A DNA stretch of 64,000 bases, taken from Desulfarculaceae bacterium (GTDB lineage: Bacteria; Desulfobacterota; Desulfarculia; Desulfarculales; Desulfarculaceae). Position numbers and translations under genes: made by a program. The stretch is from NCBI GenBank assembly GCA_020444545.1, contig JAHLKT010000003.1, positions 310,001-374,000 on the forward strand, written 5' to 3'. Below are positions 9,589-17,897 of this stretch, piece by piece; the first letter of the stretch is position 1; every line of letters starts with the position of its first letter. Below the pieces are notes generated by a model that was not told the origin of the DNA, did not search any database, and saw only the letters and a program-made list of their open reading frames with translations.

Positions 9589-9684
9589 TAAGCAATGGAT
9601 CGGGGCCGTCCCTCGGGGCGGCCCCGTTGATTTGAAGCGGCCTGCGCCCCGCCCCAGGCGCCGCCCCGCCTCAGCCGAGGCCCC

Positions 9685-10845
9685 GTGCGCAAATACGTCA
9701 TCCTCATAGCCATCCTTTCGGCCTTCCCCCCGCTGAGCACGGACATGTACCTCCCGGCTCTGCCCGAGCTCCAGCAGCTTTGGCACCAGCCCCTGGCCAC
9801 GGTGAACCTCACCCTTATCTCGTTCCTGTTCGTCTACTGCTTCGGCATGTTGTTCTATGGCCCCATCTCCGACCGGGTGGGGCGGCGGCGGCCCCTTATG
9901 CTGGGCATCTCCTTCTACGTGGCCGCCAGCCTGGCCTGCGCCCTGGCCGGCGGGGTGTGGTCCATGGTCGGCTTCCGGGCCTTGCAAGCCGCCGGGGCCG
10001 CAGCGGGCACCGCCCTGGCCCTGGCCATTGCCAAGGACCTGTTCCAGGCCGAGCAGCGCGCCCAGGTCATCGCCTACGTGTCGGTGATCCTGGCCCTGGC
10101 CCCCATGCTGGCCCCCATCCTGGGCGGCTGGATCATGGCCGTGGTCACCTGGCACTACATCTTCGTGGCCCAGGCCGCGGTGGGCGCGGTGGCGCTGGTC
10201 GCGGTGTGGCTCATGCCCGAGCCGCTAACCGAGCGCTCCGGCGAGAAGCTGCGCCGCTCTTTTCGCACCTACGCCCGCCTGCTCACCAACCGCCGCTTCA
10301 TGGGGCTCAACCTGGCCACGGCCATCCTGAGCCTGCCCTTTTTTGCCTTCATCGCGGGCTCGGCCGACATCTACATCACCCGCTTCGGCCTCAGCGAGAC
10401 CACCTTCGGCTACTTCTTCGCCTTCAACGCCCTGTCGCTGATGAGCGGGTCGTATCTTTTCTCGCGCCTGGCCCGGCTGGTTTCGGTGCGCAGCCTGCTC
10501 ACCCTGTGCTTCGGGGGGATGCTGGCCGCCGGGCTGGCCATGTGCCTCATCCCCCACACCGGCCCCTGGTCCCTGGCCCTGCCCAACTGGGTGCTGGGCT
10601 TCTGCGTGGGGCTCTCGCGCCCGCCGGCCACCAACCTCATCCTGGAGCAGGTGGACACCGACACGGGCAGCGCCTCCTCGCTCATCGCCTTCAGCTTCAT
10701 GCTCCTGGGCTCGCTGGGCATGTTCATCGTGTCCCTGGGCTGGACCGACAAGATCATGGTCATCGGCGCCCTGGGCGCGGCGGTGGGGGTGGTGGACCTC
10801 CTGTTCTGGCTGAAGTATCGCAGCCGCTACGCGCTCAAGCGATAA
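9685..10845 (+). CDS. Bcr/CflA-family multidrug exporter (MFS)
   Basis: A 386-aa inner-membrane proton antiporter of the major facilitator superfamily with about 12 predicted membrane segments. The start region LIAILSAFPPLSTDMYLPALP and the loop GPISDRVGRRRPLM are hallmark Bcr/CflA sequences. ALQAAGAAAGTALALAIAKD and APMLAPILGGWI match the antiporter motif C region. The start is a GTG at 9685 with GAGG about nine bases upstream. It follows tRNA-Met by about 100 bases. The exported compound cannot be read from sequence. Confidence 0.9.
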   Translation: MRKYVILIAILSAFPPLSTDMYLPALPELQQLWHQPLATVNLTLISFLFVYCFGMLFYGPISDRVGRRRPLMLGISFYVAASLACALAGGVWSMVGFRALQAAGAAAGTALALAIAKDLFQAEQRAQVIAYVSVILALAPMLAPILGGWIMAVVTWHYIFVAQAAVGAVALVAVWLMPEPLTERSGEKLRRSFRTYARLLTNRRFMGLNLATAILSLPFFAFIAGSADIYITRFGLSETTFGYFFAFNALSLMSGSYLFSRLARLVSVRSLLTLCFGGMLAAGLAMCLIPHTGPWSLALPNWVLGFCVGLSRPPATNLILEQVDTDTGSASSLIAFSFMLLGSLGMFIVSLGWTDKIMVIGALGAAVGVVDLLFWLKYRSRYALKR

Positions 10846-10911
10846 GGCTGGACAGGCCCGAACGGCTGATTTATACCCGTAGGAGCGCCCCTCCCTCCCT
10901 ATGGTGAGACC

Positions 10912-12168
10912 ATGCCCTCCTATCGCGTGAAAAACCTGGCCATCAGCATCGACAAGGACGGGGCGGGCGGTTACGCCAAGGCCACCTATCCCATCCGCTT
11001 TGGCAAGTACTCCGAGATACGCACCCCTGACTACGAGTTCCATCTCAACCAAAAAGGCGAGATCAAATTCATCCGTGGCCTGGGCATGGGCTGGCGGCAC
11101 CCCGGCGAGCTCTTAAAACGCACCGACGGCAACGACTGGGTGTACTACTCTCTGGGCTCGGTGGGCGAGCGCATCAAGGACCTCCTGGGCGAGTACTACC
11201 TCCCCTGCCTGCCCTACCCCAGCAACAGCATCTGGGAGTTCAACCCCTTCACGGACATGAACATCATGCAGGCCTTTGGGGCCTGGGCCCAGACCTGGGC
11301 CACCCTGGTGGAGATGCCCGCCGCCGGGCTGCCCGGCCCCCTGGCCGCCTTCCGCGAGATGGTGGCCGCCAACCACGACACCGCCCTGCTCAACAGCGCC
11401 CGGGAGCTGACAGCCATCGGGGGCGAACGCGTCTCGGTGCTGCCGCCGGACACCTGCCACGTGGACTACGAGGTGATCCCCCTGACCGTGGCCGACGGCT
11501 GCCGCTATCACTGCGGCTTCTGCTGCGTGAAATCGCCCCAAGCCCACCGCCCCCGCCCCTGGGACGACATCGCGGGCCAGATAGAGCGGCTCCGGGCCTT
11601 TTACGGCCCCAACCTGAGCTCCTACAAGGCGCTGTTCTTGGGCAATCACGACGCCCTGGGCGCGGGCGGGGAGCTTTTGGCGCGGGCGGCCGAGGCGGCC
11701 ATCGAAGGCCTGGCCCTCGAGGACGCCCAGCTTTTCCTCTTCGCCAGCGCGGACTCCCTGCTGGAATGCGGCGAGGATTCGCTCACCCGCCTCGGCCAGC
11801 TGGCGGGCGGAGTGTACATCAACCTGGGCCTGGAGTCGGTGGACCCGGCCACCCTCAAGGCCATCAAGAAGCCGCTGAGCGCCGCGCGGGTGCGCGAGGC
11901 CTTTGAGCGCATGTTGCAGATCAACCGAGACCACGAAAACATCGAGGTCACGGCCAACTTCCTGCTGGGCGAGATGTTCGGTCCGGAGCACTACGGCTCC
12001 CTGGCCGAGCTGTTGGCCGGGGTGGACCCGCCCCCCGGGCGCAAGGGCGCGGTGTATCTCTCGCCCCTGCTGGCCAGCACCCGGAGGCCGGAGCTGCTGC
12101 CCGAGTTCTTCCGGATTAAGGAGGCCAGCCGCCTGCCCGCCTACATCTATCTGATCCAAAGGCTCTAA
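10912..12168 (+). CDS. Radical SAM protein of unknown reaction
   Basis: A 418-aa protein whose central radical SAM core binds an [4Fe-4S] cluster through C197-x3-C201-x2-C204 (DGCRYHCGFCCVKS). The first 180 residues form a separate N-terminal region rich in aromatic residues (WRHPGELLKR, DWVYYSLGSVGERIKDLLGEYYLPCLPYP). The core contains LFLGNHDALG and YINLGLESVDPATLKAIKKP, the latter like the Elp3/HemN type of radical SAM domain. GGTGAG precedes the ATG at 10912. It is a single gene between the exporter and small hypotheticals, and substrate and product are unknown. Confidence 0.85.
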   Translation: MPSYRVKNLAISIDKDGAGGYAKATYPIRFGKYSEIRTPDYEFHLNQKGEIKFIRGLGMGWRHPGELLKRTDGNDWVYYSLGSVGERIKDLLGEYYLPCLPYPSNSIWEFNPFTDMNIMQAFGAWAQTWATLVEMPAAGLPGPLAAFREMVAANHDTALLNSARELTAIGGERVSVLPPDTCHVDYEVIPLTVADGCRYHCGFCCVKSPQAHRPRPWDDIAGQIERLRAFYGPNLSSYKALFLGNHDALGAGGELLARAAEAAIEGLALEDAQLFLFASADSLLECGEDSLTRLGQLAGGVYINLGLESVDPATLKAIKKPLSAARVREAFERMLQINRDHENIEVTANFLLGEMFGPEHYGSLAELLAGVDPPPGRKGAVYLSPLLASTRRPELLPEFFRIKEASRLPAYIYLIQRL

Positions 12169-12267
12169 CTTCCCCCGCCTTGCCCCGGCCACCCCGCCCC
12201 GCTACCATAAAAATACGCCCGCGACACTGCTGAAGCGGGCCCATCCCTGCGCACCAAGGAGGCATCC

Positions 12268-12855
12268 ATGACCAAGGCTCAACTCTGGCTGGTAATCGCG
12301 GCGGCGCTGGTGGCCGGGCTTGTCGGCGGCTCCCTGGCCGGCGGCCTGGCCGTGGCCCAGGGCAAAAAGCGGGTGATCACGGCCAACGAGTTCCGCCTCC
12401 TGGGCCCGGACGGCGACACCCGGGCGGTCTTGGAGGTGACCCCCAACGGCGGGGTGGCCCTAGTCATGAACTGGATCAACGGGCGGCCCGGGGTGCTCAT
12501 CTCGGCCAACCACCTGGGCCACTCCCGGGTGTTTTTGGCCGACGAGCGCGGAGTGCCCCGCACCGGCCTGGCCGTGACCAGCAAGCGCCTGGCCGGGGTG
12601 GTGGTCAACGACGCCAGGGGCAAGCTCCGGGCGGCCATGATGGAGCAGAACGGCACCGCCCAGGTCTCCATCACCCGGCCGGGCCAGCCGCGCCGCTTCG
12701 CCCTGGATCTCATGGTGAGCCAGCGGGGCCACCCCAACCTGGCCTTCAAGGACCCCCTGGGGCACAACCGCCTGTTCCTGGCCCTGGGCCAGAAGGACAA
12801 GCCGGTGATGTGGCTCTTCGACGACCAGAGCCGCCAGATCTGGGGCGCGCCATGA
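12268..12855 (+). CDS. Exported or membrane-anchored beta-repeat hypothetical protein
   Basis: A 195-aa protein with an N-terminal signal or anchor helix (residues 5-30, rich in Ala, Gly and Leu). After it come short beta-repeats of about 20-25 residues with the pattern 'xFRLLxPDGDxRAVLEV...NG' and 'RVFLADERGVPRTGL'. The closing motif KPVMWLFDDQ reappears as EPGMWLFDRG in the larger protein at 29965, so the two belong to the same repeat family. AAGGAGG lies seven bases before the ATG. The stop overlaps the next start (ATGA), implying coupled translation. No function can be assigned; a small periplasmic beta-solenoid-like or beta-propeller-like module is an inference. Confidence 0.75.
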   Translation: MTKAQLWLVIAAALVAGLVGGSLAGGLAVAQGKKRVITANEFRLLGPDGDTRAVLEVTPNGGVALVMNWINGRPGVLISANHLGHSRVFLADERGVPRTGLAVTSKRLAGVVVNDARGKLRAAMMEQNGTAQVSITRPGQPRRFALDLMVSQRGHPNLAFKDPLGHNRLFLALGQKDKPVMWLFDDQSRQIWGAP

Positions 12856-13214
12856 GCCCGGAGCTGAGCTGGGACGAGCTAAAGGCCCGCCCGGACATCC
12901 TGGGCAAGATCGATTGGGAGATCACCCCGGCCCAGGCCTTCGAGGCCTTTCAGATAAAGTCGGCCGAGGCCCACCGCCACCGGGGCCTGGGACAGGCGTA
13001 CTACTTCTATCTGTCGGTGTGGCGCGGCGAGCGGCGGGTGCTGTTGATCAAGCGCACCTACACCCACAGCGAGGACATCGCCGAGGCTCCCGCCCCTGCG
13101 GAGCTGATGGAGCGGGCGGCCTCCGAGGGCCAAGGGCAGGACATGCCCCGGGGGCAGCTACCCCTGTCCCCCGAGCTAAAGGACTGGCTGCGCGGCGAAC
13201 TGGGGCTCAGCTAG
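12852..13214 (+). CDS. Conserved-looking small hypothetical protein
   Basis: A 120-aa soluble protein that starts MSPELSWDELKARPDILGKIDWEITPAQAFEAFQIKS and contains YYFYLSVWRGERRVLLIKR. The ATG at 12852 overlaps the stop of the preceding beta-repeat gene in an ATGA junction, which supports this start over a longer frame beginning at 12810. I recognise no domain. The 3' end overlaps the convergent Rho-N-like gene by eight bases. Confidence 0.7.
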   Translation: MSPELSWDELKARPDILGKIDWEITPAQAFEAFQIKSAEAHRHRGLGQAYYFYLSVWRGERRVLLIKRTYTHSEDIAEAPAPAELMERAASEGQGQDMPRGQLPLSPELKDWLRGELGLS

Positions 13215-13479
13215 CCGCCCGGCCTTGGCAGGGGGTCAGCCAGGCGCAGTCGTCCTGGCGACAATCGTGGATCTGCCCGTAGCAGGGCTGGTTGCCCTCG
13301 GCCACCTGGATGGCCCGGATCAGCTCGGCCTGATCCAGCTTGGAGTACTCCTTCAGCTTCAGCTTGCGGGCGGTCTCGTGCAGCAGAATGGCCAGGCTCA
13401 ACGCGTTCTTGTTGAGCTTGGAATAGTTCTTCATCTTCAGCTTGCGGGCCCGTTCCTGTAGTTGCTTTACGGTGGGCAT
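13207..13479 (-). CDS. Small protein with tandem Rho-N-like (SAP-like) motifs and a Cys-rich tail
   Basis: A 90-aa protein holding two similar helix-extended-loop-helix units: TVKQLQERARKLKMKNYSKL and LHETARKLKLKEYSKL, each followed by a leucine-rich helix. Such units resemble the Rho N-terminal domain and SAP modules that bind nucleic acid. The C-terminus has four cysteines (CYGQIHDCRQDDCAWLTPC), possibly a metal site. The ATG at 13477-13479 is chosen because GGAGG lies eight bases upstream; the reading frame extends further but without a ribosome site. It is probably a small nucleic-acid-binding protein, but its partner is unknown. Confidence 0.75.
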   Translation of the reverse strand: MPTVKQLQERARKLKMKNYSKLNKNALSLAILLHETARKLKLKEYSKLDQAELIRAIQVAEGNQPCYGQIHDCRQDDCAWLTPCQGRAAS

Positions 13480-13575
13480 ACCTTGGCCTCCGGCTAAAAA
13501 TTCCCTGCTTATAAGGAAAGTATCTGCCCGCCGGGCCACCCAGACAAGGACAAAAGCGCACCCTCCCGCGCCGGT

Positions 13576-15411
13576 CTATTCGCAGCCCGAGGCGCCGCAG
13601 AAGGAGCAGGCCAGACAACCGCCGTCGGTCTTGAGCAGCCCGCCGCAGCGGGGGCAATGCCCGGACAGGTGCACCCGGGGCGGGGCCTCGCGGCCGGGCA
13701 GGGGCAACAGCTCCAGCACCTGGCGGCCCCGGCTGCCGGAGCGGAACACCGTCACCCCCTTGAGCCCCAGCTGGTGGGCGCTCAGAAACACCTCGCGCAC
13801 CGCTTCGGGCCCGGCCGAGGCGGGCAGGTTCACCGTCTTGGAGACCCCGTTGTCCGTGTGCTCCTGAAAAGCCGCCTGCATGGCCAGGTGGGCCGCCGGA
13901 GCCACCTCGTGCGCGGTGGGGAACAGGGCGGCCACCTCGGGGGGCAGGCCGGGCACCGCCCCCGCCTGACCCGAGGCGGCCAGGGCGCTCAGGCTCTCGG
14001 GACCGTCCAGGCCCAGCTCGGCCAGGCGGGCCAGGAAGCGCGGGTTGTACTCCACCAGGTGCTCACCCTCCAGCACCCGCCGGGTGTAGGCCAGGGCGAA
14101 GTAGGGCTCGATGCCAGAGGAGCAGCCCATGAGCAGGCTCAGGGTGCCGGTGGGGGCCACGGTGGTGACGGTGGCGTTGCGCATGTGCTGGTATTGGGTG
14201 GCCAGGCGACTGGCCTTGAAGGCCGGGAAGCTGCCCCGCTTCTTGCCCAGCTCCGCGCTGGCCTGGCGGGCGGCGGCGTGGATGCGGGCCATGACCTCGC
14301 GCCCCAGGGCCGCCGCCTCGGGCGAGCCGTAGGGCAGGCCCAGGTCCACCAGCAGATCGGCCAGGCCCATGACCCCCAGGCCGATCTTGCGGGTGGCCGA
14401 GGTAGCCCGGGCCACCGAAAGCAAAGGGAAGCGGTTCACCGTCACCACGTCGTCCAAAAAGCGCACCGCCAAGGCAACGGCGTCCTCCAGGGCGGCGTAG
14501 TCCACCGCGCCGTGGCGCAGAAAACGGGGCAGCACCAGCGAGCCCAGGTTGCAGGACTCATGGGGCAACAGCGGCTGCTCCCCGCAGGGGTTGGTGGCCT
14601 CCAGGGGCCCCAGCTCCGGGGTCAGGTTGCCTTGGTTGATGGCCTCGTAAAAGGCCAGGCCCGGCTCGCCGCTGGCGTGGGCCGCGCTCACCATCAACTC
14701 CAGGAGCGCCCCCGCCTCCACGGTGCGCACCACCTCGCCGCCGCGCGGGTTGATCAGCTCCCAGCCCGCCCCGGCCCTGACCGCGTCCATGAAGGCGTCG
14801 CTGATCATCACCGAGATGTTGAAGTTTTCCAAGCGGCCCGGGGTTCGCTTGGCCATTATGAACTGTTCGATGTCCGGGTGCCCCACGCCGAGCAGGCCCA
14901 TGTTGGCCCCCCGGCGGGTGCCCCCCTGCTTCACCGCCTCGGTGGCGGTGTCGAACACCTGCATGAAGCTCAGGGGCCCGGAGCTGATGCCGTGGGTGGA
15001 GGCCACCACGTCGCCCGCCGGGCGCAGGCGGCTGAAGGAAAACCCCGTGCCCCCGCCGGACTTGTGGATCAGGGCGGTCTCTTTCACCGCCTCGAAGATG
15101 CTCTCCAGGCTGTCCTGTATGGGGATGACAAAGCAGGCGCTGAGCTGGCCCAGGGCGCGTCCCGCGTTCATCAGGGTGGGGCTGTTGGGCAAAAAAAGCC
15201 CGTCAGCCATGAGGCGCAAAAAGGCGCGGCGCATCTCCCGGCAGGCGTTGGCCCCGCCAAAGGACTCCTCGCCCCGGGCCACGGCCGCAGCCACCCGTCC
15301 CAGCATCTGCTCCGGGCTCTCGCACACCCGGCCCGCTTCGTCGCGCACCAGGTAGCGCCGTTCCAAGACCGGCAGGGCGTGGGGCCCGAAGGGGAAGTGC
15401 TCAGCGCTCAT
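13576..15411 (-). CDS. nrdJ: Adenosylcobalamin-dependent ribonucleotide reductase (class II)
   Basis: Makes deoxyribonucleotides using a B12-generated thiyl radical, which suits an anaerobe. The 611-aa protein has the compact form without an ATP cone. Diagnostic stretches are FLPNSPTLMNAG, SACFVIPIQDSLESIFEAV, KSGGGTGFSFSRLRP, the active-site loop NPCGEQPLLPHESCNLGS, and VAPTGTLSLLMGCSSGIEPYF. The C-terminus carries a zinc-ribbon-like tail (CPRCGG...CLACSFCGASGC) thought to shuttle reducing equivalents. The ATG at 15411 (MSAEHFPFGPHALPVLERRYL) matches the usual family start; a 26-residue upstream extension is Pro-rich and unlikely. Confidence 0.95.
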   Translation of the reverse strand: MSAEHFPFGPHALPVLERRYLVRDEAGRVCESPEQMLGRVAAAVARGEESFGGANACREMRRAFLRLMADGLFLPNSPTLMNAGRALGQLSACFVIPIQDSLESIFEAVKETALIHKSGGGTGFSFSRLRPAGDVVASTHGISSGPLSFMQVFDTATEAVKQGGTRRGANMGLLGVGHPDIEQFIMAKRTPGRLENFNISVMISDAFMDAVRAGAGWELINPRGGEVVRTVEAGALLELMVSAAHASGEPGLAFYEAINQGNLTPELGPLEATNPCGEQPLLPHESCNLGSLVLPRFLRHGAVDYAALEDAVALAVRFLDDVVTVNRFPLLSVARATSATRKIGLGVMGLADLLVDLGLPYGSPEAAALGREVMARIHAAARQASAELGKKRGSFPAFKASRLATQYQHMRNATVTTVAPTGTLSLLMGCSSGIEPYFALAYTRRVLEGEHLVEYNPRFLARLAELGLDGPESLSALAASGQAGAVPGLPPEVAALFPTAHEVAPAAHLAMQAAFQEHTDNGVSKTVNLPASAGPEAVREVFLSAHQLGLKGVTVFRSGSRGRQVLELLPLPGREAPPRVHLSGHCPRCGGLLKTDGGCLACSFCGASGCE

Positions 15412-15515
15412 GTATCTAAGATAGCCCCAAGGCGGGGGGACAATGCAAGCGATCCGGGGTTGCGCCGGTGGTGGGCCAGCCCCCATCATGGGAACAAACC
15501 ACCGAGGAGACGAAT

Positions 15516-15995
15516 ATGATCGCCCTGCTGTATCTGGCCGTGTTCATCGCCGGGGCCTGGCTCAACCTTTGGCTCATCGCCCCGCCGGTGCCCTTCATGA
15601 CCGGGGTGGGCATCATGATCAAATGGCTCCTGTTCGCCTTCCCCGGGGTGGGGGGCCTCTTGGCCGCCTATGCCCACACCGCGCGGGCCGACAAGACCGC
15701 CGCCTACATCGGCTGGCAGCCGGGCAGCCCCTTCCAGTTCGAGGTGGCCATGGCCAACCTGGCCTTGGGGGTGGGCGGGGTCATGTGCCTGTGGATGGGC
15801 CCCGGCTTCCAGGCCGGGGTGGGGGTGGTGTTCAGCGTGTTCGTGCTGGGCGCGGCCCGGGGCCACTTTGACCAGCAAAAGCGCGAGGCCAATAAGGCGC
15901 CGGGTAACTCGGGCGTGTTCCTGTGGCTCAACGACATCATCGCCCCGGCGGCCATCCTGGTGCTCATGGGCATCCGGGGCATCTTCGGCGGCTAG
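15516..15995 (+). CDS. Four-helix integral membrane protein (DUF6790-like)
   Basis: A 159-aa protein with about four hydrophobic segments. A conserved-looking loop IGWQPGSPFQFEVAMANLALG lies between helices two and three, which I associate with the DUF6790 family, and RGHFDQQKREANKAPGNSG precedes the last helix. GAGGAG nine bases upstream supports the ATG at 15516. It is monocistronic and ends at a hairpin terminator. Function unknown. Confidence 0.75.
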   Translation: MIALLYLAVFIAGAWLNLWLIAPPVPFMTGVGIMIKWLLFAFPGVGGLLAAYAHTARADKTAAYIGWQPGSPFQFEVAMANLALGVGGVMCLWMGPGFQAGVGVVFSVFVLGAARGHFDQQKREANKAPGNSGVFLWLNDIIAPAAILVLMGIRGIFGG

Positions 15996-16016
15996 GCCGC
16001 GCGCGGCAAAAGAATA

Positions 16017-16039
16017 GGAGCCCCACGCGGGGGCTCCTT
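16017..16039 (+). terminator. Hairpin terminator after the DUF6790-like gene
   Basis: GGAGCCCC (16017-16024) pairs with GGGGCTCC (16030-16037), followed by only two T residues. The stem is strong but the T-run is weak. It lies 21 bases past the stop and may also serve the convergent superoxide dismutase transcript. Confidence 0.55.
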
Positions 16040-16081
16040 ACTAGTTCATCGCTGTATGGCGGTGGCTGGCGAAGCCGGTTT

Positions 16082-16777
16082 CTAAGAGCCCAAATTCTTG
16101 GCCGCGAAGTCCCAGTTGATCAGGTGGTCCATGATCCCCTTGATGTAGTCGCCCCGCCGGTTCTGGTAGTCCAGATAATAGGCGTGCTCCCACACGTCGA
16201 TGGTGATGATGGGCTTCATGCCGTCCACCATGGGGTTCAGGGCGTTGGAGCTGCTCACCGCCACCAACTTGCCGTCCTTGAGGGCCAGCCAGCCCCAGCC
16301 CGAGCCGAAGCGGGTGGCCGCCGCCTTTACCAAGGCCTTTTTGGCCGCGTCCACGGACCCGAAGTCGGCCTTCATCTTAGCGGCCAGCTCGGCCCCGGGC
16401 GCGCCGCCCCCGCCGGGCTTCATGCTCTGCCAATAGAAATTGTGGTTCCAGACCTGGGCCGCGTTGTTGAACAAATATTCGTCCTTGCCGTAGGAGCCCA
16501 GCACGATCTGCCCCAGGCTCTTCTTGGCCCAAGGGGTGCCCTTGATGTAGGCGTTGGTCTTTTTCACGTAGCCCAGATGGTGCTTGCCGTAATGGAAGGA
16601 AATGGTGCGGGCGCTGATGTAGGGAGCCAGGGCGTCCTCGGCATAGGGCAAGGGCGGGCGCACGATCTGGCCGGCTTGGGCGGTCTTGGGCAGGGCCCCC
16701 AGGCTCAGCGCGGCCGCGCCCAGGGCGGCGGTTTTTATGAACTGGCGGCGCTCCATGCCTTCGTTGCTTTTATCCAT
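16082..16777 (-). CDS. Fe/Mn superoxide dismutase with a Tat signal peptide
   Basis: Detoxifies superoxide. The 231-aa protein starts with a twin-arginine leader, ERRQFIKTAALGAAALSLGALPKTAQA (split here at residues 9-35), so the folded metalloenzyme is predicted to be exported to the periplasm. The four metal ligands are all present: H62 (FHYGKHH), H112 (WNHNFYW), D194 and H198 (DVWEHAYY). Gly-rich GGGGAPG follows the second ligand. Most bacterial Fe/Mn enzymes are cytoplasmic, so the export signal is the notable point. The metal cannot be fixed from sequence with confidence. GGAGGA lies upstream of the ATG. Confidence 0.93.
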   Translation of the reverse strand: MDKSNEGMERRQFIKTAALGAAALSLGALPKTAQAGQIVRPPLPYAEDALAPYISARTISFHYGKHHLGYVKKTNAYIKGTPWAKKSLGQIVLGSYGKDEYLFNNAAQVWNHNFYWQSMKPGGGGAPGAELAAKMKADFGSVDAAKKALVKAAATRFGSGWGWLALKDGKLVAVSSSNALNPMVDGMKPIITIDVWEHAYYLDYQNRRGDYIKGIMDHLINWDFAAKNLGS

Positions 16778-16873
16778 GACGCGATCCTCCGGGATTGGGT
16801 TGCCGGGCCGGGCAGGCCAGCGGCCCTAATACCAGGGTAGGCCCGCGCGCCTGGCGAAACAAGGCGAGATTGA

Positions 16874-17638
16874 TTACTTGGAACGGGGGCGTCCCAGGCG
16901 CTGGGTGGTGGGCGGGGTGGGCAGGCGGGCCGAACCGGCGCTGATCAGGGCGTGCCACATGTTGGCCCGTATCTTCTTGTTCTCATGGTGCATCTCGTCC
17001 AAGATCCCCCGCACGCGGCCCCGGCGGCTCTGCCCCGCGCTGGGGCAGCAGGGCGGCTGCACCGGCAGCTCCTTGATCGCCGAGAAGCGCCGGGTAATGT
17101 CCGCGCTCATCAGGCTCAAGGGCCGGATGAGCACCAGGTCGCCGTGGAACAGGGGCTGCACCGGCAACATGCTCGAGAGGTTGCCCGAGTAGAACAGGTT
17201 CATCAAGAAGGTCTCGAAGATGTCGTCCTGGTGGTGGGCCAGGGCCAGCTTGTTGCACTGGTGCTCTCCGGCGGCCATGAACAGGCGCTGGCGGCGCTTG
17301 AGGGCGCAGAAGAAGCAGGGGCTCTTCTCGCGGTTTTCCTCGCTGTGGGCGCGGGGGCCGTAGTCGGTCTCGATGAGCCGGAACTCCACCCCCAGCCCGG
17401 CGCAGAACTCGGCCAGGGCGGCGTGGTCCGTGGAGCCGAAGCCCATCTCCACGTGAAAGGCGATGAGCTTGAAATCGATGGGCACCCGCCGCAGGCGCTC
17501 GGCCAGGAGCCAGGTGAGGGCCAGGGAGTCCTTGCCCCCGCTGAGCCCGATGGCCACCCGGTCGTGGTCGTGGATCATGGACCAGCCGTGCACTGCCTTG
17601 CCGCAGAGGCTCACGGCCTGGCGTTCGACGTAAGCCAC
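16874..17638 (-). CDS. TtcA-like PP-loop tRNA thiolation enzyme
   Basis: A 254-aa ATP-pyrophosphatase of the TtcA/TilS group. The PP-loop SGGKDS is at 33-38. The cluster-binding CxxC is C108-x2-C111 (SPCFFCALKRRQ), and a further PPCCPSAG follows near the C-terminus. AHHQDDIFETFLMN is the conserved adenylation segment. Members of this family put sulfur on C32 of tRNA or related positions using an Fe-S cluster. The start is a GTG at 17636-17638 with only a weak GGTGGG before it. It lies 96 bases beyond the superoxide dismutase start on the same strand. Confidence 0.85.
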   Translation of the reverse strand: MAYVERQAVSLCGKAVHGWSMIHDHDRVAIGLSGGKDSLALTWLLAERLRRVPIDFKLIAFHVEMGFGSTDHAALAEFCAGLGVEFRLIETDYGPRAHSEENREKSPCFFCALKRRQRLFMAAGEHQCNKLALAHHQDDIFETFLMNLFYSGNLSSMLPVQPLFHGDLVLIRPLSLMSADITRRFSAIKELPVQPPCCPSAGQSRRGRVRGILDEMHHENKKIRANMWHALISAGSARLPTPPTTQRLGRPRSK

Positions 17639-17652
17639 CTAGCCCACCCACT

Positions 17653-17800
17653 CCATGAAGGCCACGTATCCGACTGCACCAGCCACCGGCATACGGTGTT
17701 GCTGGCTGCGCTCGGTCCTCGACGTAGCACTGAAGGCTACGCCTGCGGCCCTCGCTTGCCAGACGCCTTGTCTGCCGGCGGCTGGCTGTGTCGGGCAGAT
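17653..17800. repeat. Candidate interspersed repeat with three hairpins
   Basis: The 259-base gap 17639-17897 has no gene but contains a compact structured segment. CAGC-CACCG (17680-17688) pairs with CGGTG-tt-GCTG (17694-17704), GTAGC (17724-17728) with GCTAC (17736-17740), and CAGAC (17760-17764) with GTCTG (17770-17774). The mix of several hairpins in a short intergenic block resembles a miniature interspersed repeat. It occurs once in this window, so multi-copy status is inferred. Confidence 0.5.
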
Positions 17801-17897
17801 GCGGGAGCCATTGCCCCTCAAAGCCTGGCCAAATACTGGAATAATTCTAATCCTCACGGAATGAAGGGAGCCCCGCGGCCTTCATGCAATGCGTGGG

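Noticed and set aside
13657-15519. Open frame of about 620 codons on the plus strand
   Set aside because: It mirrors nrdJ, whose minus-strand product has all expected motifs.
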